The notes under the pieces: generated by a model
Seen by the model: the letters and a program-made list of their open reading frames with translations, nothing else
Database searches by the model: none
What the model was told of the DNA's origin: nothing
DNA from: Serratia silvae
GTDB taxonomy: Bacteria > Pseudomonadota > Gammaproteobacteria > Enterobacterales > Enterobacteriaceae
Direction: 5' to 3'
DNA: 64,000 nt
Assembly (NCBI RefSeq): GCF_023282985.1
Contig: NZ_JAGQDC010000020.1
Span: 20,913 to 84,912 of the forward strand
Position numbers and translations under genes: made by a program
In this document: positions 59,450-64,000 of the stretch, in pieces
How the letters are laid out: each line of letters begins with the position of its first letter
Position numbering within the stretch: the first letter of the stretch is position 1

Positions 59450-60331
59450 CTAGTTGCGTTGGCCGGTGATGCGGCACCACTCTTCGCGCTCGGCCACCGG
59501 GTCGAGGTTGAATTTATCCTGGTAGGCTTCTGCTACGCTGGCGGCCTGGGTCGCCAAGACGCCTGACAGGCCCAGATAGCCGCCGGATTTTGGCAGATCG
59601 CTGATTAACGGCGCCAGTTCACGCAGCGGACCAGCGAGAATGTTCGCCACCACCACATCGGCCAGCAGATCGGCAGGTTGGTCTTTTGGCAGATACAGCT
59701 CCAGATGCTCTGAAACGCCGTTACGCTGCGCATTATCTCGGCTGGCTTGAATGGCTTGGGGATCGATATCGATGCCAATAGCACGGGCGGCACCGAGTTT
59801 TAACGCGGCAATCGCCAAGATGCCAGAGCCACAGCCGAAGTCGATGACGGTTTTGCCAGCCAGATCCAGGCCATCCAGCCATTGCAGGCAAAGCGCGGTG
59901 GTCGGGTGTGTGCCGGTGCCAAACGCCAGGCCAGGGTCAAGCATCACGTTCACCGCGTGCGGATCGGGTACGTCACGCCAGCTTGGGCAAATCCACAGGC
60001 GCTCGCCGAAACGCATCGGGTGGAAGCTATCCATCCACTCGCGTTCCCAGTCTTTATCTTCTAACTGCTCGATTTTGTGGCGGAAACCGCTGCCCAACAA
60101 CGGATGCTGTTCCAGTATGGCAACCACTTCGGCCATATCGGTTTCGGCATCATACAGGCCGATCACATCGGTATCGCCCCACAGCAGGGTTTCGCCCGGC
60201 AGCGGTTCAAACACCGGGTTGTCGTGGGTATCCTGAAAGGTGACCGATACTGCGCCGCTTTCAACCAACGCATCGCTCAGGTCTTCTGCCTGGCTGCCGG
60301 TGGTGTTCAGTTTTAGTTGGATCCAAGGCAT
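59450..60331 (-). CDS. prmA: Ribosomal protein L11 methyltransferase
   Basis: PrmA trimethylates ribosomal protein L11 using S-adenosylmethionine. The 293-residue product matches E. coli in length. The N-terminal L11-binding domain starts [12 protein letters not shown]; the methyltransferase domain has [20 protein letters not shown] (motif I) and [16 protein letters not shown] (motif IV). The ATG at 60331 matches the E. coli start. panF ends 10 bases upstream, so they are coupled. Confidence 0.97.
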   Translation of the reverse strand: MPWIQLKLNTTGSQAEDLSDALVESGAVSVTFQDTHDNPVFEPLPGETLLWGDTDVIGLYDAETDMAEVVAILEQHPLLGSGFRHKIEQLEDKDWEREWMDSFHPMRFGERLWICPSWRDVPDPHAVNVMLDPGLAFGTGTHPTTALCLQWLDGLDLAGKTVIDFGCGSGILAIAALKLGAARAIGIDIDPQAIQASRDNAQRNGVSEHLELYLPKDQPADLLADVVVANILAGPLRELAPLISDLPKSGGYLGLSGVLATQAASVAEAYQDKFNLDPVAEREEWCRITGQRN

Positions 60332-60341
60332 AACAATTCTC

Positions 60342-61787
60342 TCAAGAGGGTAAGGACGACGCCAACTGGCGTTTTTCGCCGTAGACATTGCCGAGATAAA
60401 ACGCCATCAGGCTGATTAACAGCGAGGGCACAATAGGGTGTAATCCGGCCAGATGCAGGTCGAAGCTGGCTAATAGCGTATAGCATAACGCACCAGTGAC
60501 CATTGAGCTAAGGGCTCCCTGCGCGTTGGCGCGTTCCCAGTACAGGCCCAACACCAGTGGCCACAGGAATACGGCCTCCAGCCCGCCGAACGCTAGCAGG
60601 TTCAACCAGATGATCATTTCCGGTGGACGCCACGCGGCCAGCAGCACCAGCAATCCGAGAATTAGCGTGGTCAGACTGGAGAAGCGTTTGATCATCTTCT
60701 CATTGTTCATCTGCTGCGGGCGCACACCCAGATACAGGTCTTTGATGATGGTGGCGGAGGATTGTAGCAATTGCGCATTGATGGTCGACATGATCGCCGC
60801 CATCGGTGCGGCCAGGAAGATCCCTGCGGCGTAAGGTGGCAGCACGGTGATCATCAACGTCGGGATCACCTGATCGGGGATCTTCAGATCCGGCAGCACC
60901 GCACGGCCCAGGGCGCCAGCCAGATGCATACCAAACATCAGAATAGCCACCACGATGGTGCCGAGGATAATGCCACGGTGAACGGCTTTGCTGTCTTTAT
61001 ACGAGATACAGCGCACGGCGGTGTGCGGCAGGCCAATCACGCCAAAGCATACCAGGATCCAGAACGAGGCCATAAACGGCAGGCTGAGGATCTGATCGCC
61101 GCCTTGTGGTGAAACCAGCGCCGGATCGATCTGTTGCAGTTTATCAACCGCGCTGTGCAAGCCGCCCGCCGCGTGGATCACTGCAACCAGCAGCAATATC
61201 GTGCCCAATAGCATTACCAGACCTTGCATGGCATCGTTCAGCACGCTGGCACGGAAGCCGCCAAACGCGGTGTACAGCGCAATGCTGATACCAAATATCA
61301 GCAGGCCGGTATCGTAAGGAATACCCGCAGCGGTCTCCAGCAGGCGTGCGCCACCGATAAACTGAACTGTCATTGCCCCAAGGAAGGCCACCAACAGGCT
61401 CAAGCTGGCGAGCCATACCAGCAAGCGGCTCTTATAGCGGGCGAACAGCATGTCGTTAAGGGTAATGGCATTGTAGCGCCGCGCCAGAATGGCAAACTTT
61501 TTCCCCAGCACGCCGAGTGAAAGCCACACGGCGGGCAGTTGGATCATTGCCAGCAACACCCAGCCGAGGCCGTACTTATAGGCGGCACCAGGCCCACCAA
61601 TAAACGAGCTGGCGCTGATATAGGTGGCGGTCAGCGTCATGGCCAACACAAAGCCGCCCATCGAGCGATTGCCGAGGAAATATTCACTCAGAAAGTTACC
61701 GCTCTGGCGACGGGTATAGGCATAGACCGACAGGCCAAACACCAGCAACAGATAGGCGATCAGCGGCAGAATGACCTCAGTTTGCAT
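60342..61787 (-). CDS. panF: Sodium/pantothenate symporter PanF
   Basis: The 481-residue inner-membrane symporter takes up pantothenate with sodium. It belongs to the SSS family, with about thirteen helices and signatures [22 protein letters not shown] and the later [19 protein letters not shown]. It overlaps the yhdT end by 11 bases, so the two are translated together. A PanS-like transporter gene of the same pathway lies at 865. Confidence 0.97.
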   Translation of the reverse strand: MQTEVILPLIAYLLLVFGLSVYAYTRRQSGNFLSEYFLGNRSMGGFVLAMTLTATYISASSFIGGPGAAYKYGLGWVLLAMIQLPAVWLSLGVLGKKFAILARRYNAITLNDMLFARYKSRLLVWLASLSLLVAFLGAMTVQFIGGARLLETAAGIPYDTGLLIFGISIALYTAFGGFRASVLNDAMQGLVMLLGTILLLVAVIHAAGGLHSAVDKLQQIDPALVSPQGGDQILSLPFMASFWILVCFGVIGLPHTAVRCISYKDSKAVHRGIILGTIVVAILMFGMHLAGALGRAVLPDLKIPDQVIPTLMITVLPPYAAGIFLAAPMAAIMSTINAQLLQSSATIIKDLYLGVRPQQMNNEKMIKRFSSLTTLILGLLVLLAAWRPPEMIIWLNLLAFGGLEAVFLWPLVLGLYWERANAQGALSSMVTGALCYTLLASFDLHLAGLHPIVPSLLISLMAFYLGNVYGEKRQLASSLPS

Positions 61788-62019
61788 CGCTGTCCTCCAG
61801 GGAAATATCGCGGAAGATACCGCGTACCATCAGCCAGCACAGGCCAATAAACAGCAGCGGTACCAATAGGCAGGCCATTTCGAACCAGTGCGGCAGCCCG
61901 GTGATCCCAGCGTTGCTGTCTGGCAGATAGGCCGCCAGCGACCAGGCCAGTAGGTAAAGCAGCGTCAGGCCTAATGCCCAGCGTGCTTCGCGGTTAGCTT
62001 GAACAAAGCGTTGTTCCAT
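61777..62019 (-). CDS. yhdT: YhdT family (DUF997) membrane protein
   Basis: The 80-residue protein has two hydrophobic helices (WALGLTLLYLLAWSLAAYL and MACLLVPLLFIGLCWLMV) and the acidic tail of YhdT. It is always found next to panF and may be an accessory subunit; no function is proven. The ATG at 62019 has GGAGG seven bases upstream. In E. coli the gene upstream is accC; here it is replaced by a decayed segment. Confidence 0.93.
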   Translation of the reverse strand: MEQRFVQANREARWALGLTLLYLLAWSLAAYLPDSNAGITGLPHWFEMACLLVPLLFIGLCWLMVRGIFRDISLEDSDAN

Positions 62020-62114
62020 CCGTGCCTCCAAGGGGTTTACGGTTATGGATTGGCAAAGGAGGGGATTTTACGACAAGGGACGGTTTTGCCAAGCCGTTAT
62101 GTTGGCAATCGGGA

Positions 62115-62142
62115 TAAAAAACCGGCCAAAGTCTGGCCGGTT
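62115..62142 (-). terminator. Terminator of the truncated sugar kinase gene
   Basis: AACCGGCCA pairs with TGGCCGGTT; on the minus strand it is followed by TTTTATCC. It lies just after the kinase stop codon and upstream of yhdT. Confidence 0.85.
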
Positions 62143-62150
62143 GATGGGCT

Positions 62151-62306
62151 TTATGCCTGATGCGCAATAAAATGCTCGATCTGCGCCAGGCTGGATAACC
62201 CTTCCATCGGCCCTTTATGGGAAACCGCCAGGGCACCGCTGGCATTGGCATACTGCAACGCTTTTTCTGCGCTGAAGCCGGACAGGAGCAGGCGCGCCAG
62301 CTTTCC
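62151..62306 (-). pseudogene. C-terminal remnant of a PfkB-family sugar kinase
   Basis: About 51 codons remain, reading [20 protein letters not shown] and then [15 protein letters not shown] to a TAA at 62151. This is the last helix and substrate-side loop region of ribokinase-like kinases. The N-terminal five sixths, including the nucleotide-binding site, are gone. The fragment abuts the divergent KbaZ/GatZ remnant, with the junction within a few bases of 62308. Confidence 0.72.
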
Positions 62307-62307
62307 G

Positions 62308-62740
62308 TCATGATTGAGTCAACGCCGTTGGTGTTTGAGGCCCACTCAACTGATTACCAGACCCCGAAAGCGTTCCGCCAGTTGGTGCGCGATCACTTTG
62401 CGATCCTGAAAGTCGGCCCGGCGCTGATCGAGAAGGAGCTGATCGCCGCCATTCGAAGGCGATGATCGATCTGCACTACAGCCTGTCCGATCGGATCCGT
62501 TATTACTGGCATGAAGCGCGCATCAGCGCGGCCATCGACAAGCTGGTGGCAAATTTGAGCGGAGTAGCTATTCCGTTGGGCATGCTGAGCCAGTATTTCC
62601 CGCTGCAATTTCCACGCCTGATGGCCGGCGTGTGTGCTGGTGACCCACATAGCCTGATTATCGACAAGATCCAGGAGGTCTTGCGGGCGTATGCCTATGG
62701 GGGTAATGAACGGCAGGACGAGGCCGTAAACGTGCTTTGA
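62308..62740 (+). pseudogene. Remnant of a KbaZ/GatZ-type tagatose-bisphosphate aldolase subunit gene
   Basis: Two pieces in different frames match the C-terminal third of GatZ/KbaZ, the non-catalytic subunit of class II tagatose-1,6-bisphosphate aldolase. The first (62308-62465) has [19 protein letters not shown] and [12 protein letters not shown], then jumps to IEKELI, losing about 14 codons. The second (62462-62740) has [25 protein letters not shown] and [15 protein letters not shown]. About 35 codons are missing between them, and the N-terminal two thirds are absent. It must be nonfunctional. Confidence 0.88.
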
Positions 62741-62760
62741 GGCTTCAGAGTTGTGGAGGC

Positions 62761-62801
62761 CCCTCACTCCAGCCTTCTCCCCGAAAAGGAGAGGGAGTCA
62801 G
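62761..62801. repeat. CTCACCCC-type interspersed repeat, degenerate copy 2
   Basis: CCCTCACTCCAGCCTTCTCC is followed by CCGAAAAGGAGAGGGAG. It resembles the element at 38618 with several changes and keeps a short TTCTCC / GGAGAG stem. Confidence 0.55.
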
Positions 62802-62955
62802 TTTGGTATTGTGGTCAGGTGTAGGTATAAGCCGTCTTTTTATCAGAGCTTATTATCAAGAGACTTTGCGAGTCGGATTCAAAACCCATACGGTGATAAT
62901 GTGAACCGGTAAAAGCCTGTGGTAGGTTTTTTATGTTAAGTCCAGGATGACCAAC

Positions 62956-63891
62956 ATGAAAAAATCCACCCCTCCACTGCATGATGCGCTATTCAAACAG
63001 TTTCTCACCCACCCAGACACGGCCCGAGATTTTCTGGAAATGCACTTGCCGCCTGTATTGCTGCAAGCTTGCGATTTAAGCACGTTAAAACTGGAGTCCG
63101 GCAGTTTTATCGAGAGCGATCTACGTGCCTATTATTCCGACGTGCTTTATTCGCTGAAAACCAAGCAAGGTGATGCCTATGTCTACTCGTTGATTGAGCA
63201 CCAAAGTTCCCCAGATAAGCATATGGCATTTCGCCTGTTACGTTACGCCATTGCCACGATGCAACGACATCTTGAAGCGGGGCACAACCAACTTCCTCTA
63301 GTGATCCCGATCCTGTTTTACCACGGTCAGGTAACGCCTTATCCCTATTCAATGAGCTGGCTGGAGGAGTTCAGTGAACCCGAATTAGCCAAGCGACTCT
63401 ATACGAGTCATTTTCCGCTGGTTGATGTCACTGTAATTCCCGACGATGAGATTATGCAACATCGTCGCATGGCTATTCTGGAACTGCTGCAAAAGCACGT
63501 GCGCCTACGTGACCTGGCTGAGCTACAGGAACAACTGGTCACATTATTACTGGCCGGATACACTACTAAAGAGCAACTGATCTCTTTGATGAACTACATG
63601 CTGCAGGTGGGGAGCACGACCAAACCGGAGACGCTGATCCGTGAGTTGGCCAGGCGCGTGCCACGGCACAAGGAGGAATTGATGACTATTGCAGAATATC
63701 TCGAGCAAAAAGGGTTCAAGAAAGGCATTGAGATAGGTATTGAGCAAGGAATTGAGAAAGGCATTGAGAGAGGTGAACGCGGAGCTGCTTTGAAAATTGC
63801 GAGTTCAATGCTGGCTAATGGCTTCGAGCGTGCCACGGTGATGCAGCTAACGGGTCTTTCGGCAGAAGATTTGGCGCAAATCCGCCATTAA
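62956..63891 (+). CDS. Rpn family PD-(D/E)XK nuclease (YhgA-like)
   Basis: The 311-residue protein is colinear with E. coli RpnA, a recombination-promoting nuclease also described as a phage defence toxin. The nuclease core has HDALFKQFL, SDVLYSLKTKQ (Asp62), and YSLIEHQSS (Glu81, Gln83), followed by AFRLLRYAIATMQRHL and DVTVIPDDEIMQHRRMAILEL. The C-terminus holds four copies of a GIE-type tetrapeptide and a short DNA- or protein-binding helix pair ending LTGLSAEDLAQIRH. The ATG at 62956 with AGGA upstream is preferred over one at 62947. A second internal gene starts at 63682. Active-site residues are intact. Confidence 0.9.
   Translation: MKKSTPPLHDALFKQFLTHPDTARDFLEMHLPPVLLQACDLSTLKLESGSFIESDLRAYYSDVLYSLKTKQGDAYVYSLIEHQSSPDKHMAFRLLRYAIATMQRHLEAGHNQLPLVIPILFYHGQVTPYPYSMSWLEEFSEPELAKRLYTSHFPLVDVTVIPDDEIMQHRRMAILELLQKHVRLRDLAELQEQLVTLLLAGYTTKEQLISLMNYMLQVGSTTKPETLIRELARRVPRHKEELMTIAEYLEQKGFKKGIEIGIEQGIEKGIERGERGAALKIASSMLANGFERATVMQLTGLSAEDLAQIRH
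63682..63891 (+). CDS. Internal in-frame small gene, RpnS-type inhibitor
   Basis: Inside rpn and in the same frame, an ATG at 63682 has a perfect AAGGAGG five bases upstream, stronger than the site of the full-length gene. The product would be 69 residues, MTIAEYLEQKG to LAQIRH, containing only the repeat and C-terminal domain. In E. coli rpn genes the equivalent internal start (MTIAE...) makes RpnS, which binds and blocks the full-length nuclease. The start site is seen; the antitoxin function is by analogy. Confidence 0.7.
   Translation: MTIAEYLEQKGFKKGIEIGIEQGIEKGIERGERGAALKIASSMLANGFERATVMQLTGLSAEDLAQIRH
63724..63771 (+). repeat. Four 12-bp tandem repeats in the rpn C-terminal region
   Basis: GGCATTGAGATA, GGTATTGAGCAA, GGAATTGAGAAA and GGCATTGAGAGA follow one another, encoding GIEI, GIEQ, GIEK and GIER. 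The unit length is divisible by three, so copy number can change without breaking the frame. Confidence 0.9.
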
Positions 63892-63893
63892 AT

Positions 63894-63930
63894 AAAAAAA
63901 CACCGCAGAAGCTCTCATGCGGTGTTTTTT
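63894..63930 (+). terminator. rpn terminator
   Basis: AAAACACCGCA pairs with TGCGGTGTTTT around GAAGCTCTCA, flanked by A and T runs on either side, so it may act in both directions. Confidence 0.93.
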
Positions 63931-63946
63931 ATTTCTAACTGAATAC

Positions 63947-63966
63947 CACGTCCTATGGACGTGGTT
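63947..63966. other. Hairpin at the window edge
   Basis: CCACGTCC pairs with GGACGTGG around TAT. It could be a terminator for a gene beyond the edge or an end structure of a mobile element. Nothing else at the edge decides this. Confidence 0.4.
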
Positions 63967-64000
63967 ATCGGCTTTTTGGCTCTGCCAGTAATGCTACTCA

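Noticed and set aside
63724..63771. Tandem repeats considered as a CRISPR-like array
   Set aside because: The units are contiguous without spacers and lie inside a coding frame.

Overview
The window looks like chromosomal DNA of a gamma-proteobacterium of the Enterobacterales, most likely Serratia or a close relative (inference from gene order and protein similarity; the species cannot be fixed by eye). Most of it is conserved core genome in the order known from the E. coli 91-minute region: lysC-pgi, psiE, malGFE / malK-lamB-malM, ubiCA, plsB, dgkA, lexA-dinF, yjbJ, zur, dusA, pspG, qor, dnaB, alr, tyrB, yjbR, uvrA, ssb, ghxP, yjcE. The dusB-fis and yhdT-panF-prmA groups follow, which lie elsewhere in E. 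coli. No rRNA, tRNA, CRISPR array, prophage or complete insertion sequence was seen.

Layout. 1-860: last gene of a chaperone-usher fimbrial locus that starts outside the window. 865-7800: PanS-like transporter, lysC with a lysine riboswitch, pgi, a Wzi-type outer-membrane protein and psiE, with two ERIC repeats at 1858 and 7849. 8052-16605: the maltose regulon, two divergent operons around a MalT/CRP control region. It carries an extra gene ahead of malK that encodes a GH13-like protein without its catalytic core. 16925-26678: ubiquinone, phospholipid, SOS, zinc and phage-shock genes, with two LexA boxes before lexA and a sigma-54 promoter before pspG. 27033-34256: an eight-gene fimbrial operon in MR/P (mrpA-H) order, AT-richer than its surroundings and lying between pspG and qor, which are neighbours in E. 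coli; it looks like an acquired island. 34949-41989: qor, dnaB, alr, then a PheC-like cyclohexadienyl dehydratase, an Lrp/AsnC regulator and tyrB, together suggesting an aromatic amino acid locus. 42366-52614: DUF1090 protein, uvrA/ssb with a shared LexA box, a run of small stress or detoxification genes, ghxP and yjcE. 52651-58170: SulP transporter, a glutamine-amidotransferase-like protein, lpxP, fis and dusB. 58525-62019: alpha carbonic anhydrase, prmA, panF, yhdT. 62115-64000: a decayed segment with remnants of a PfkB sugar kinase and a KbaZ/GatZ protein, then an intact rpn gene with a strong internal start that probably encodes an RpnS-type inhibitor.

The points most worth a second look are the catalytically dead GH13 protein co-transcribed with malK, the internal rpn start, the PheC-tyrB cluster, the divergent fimbrial tip adhesin, a Fur-box-like site ahead of a terminated orphan stretch at 26833-26965, and four gene remnants (SDR, LysR, PfkB, KbaZ/GatZ) that mark deletion scars.
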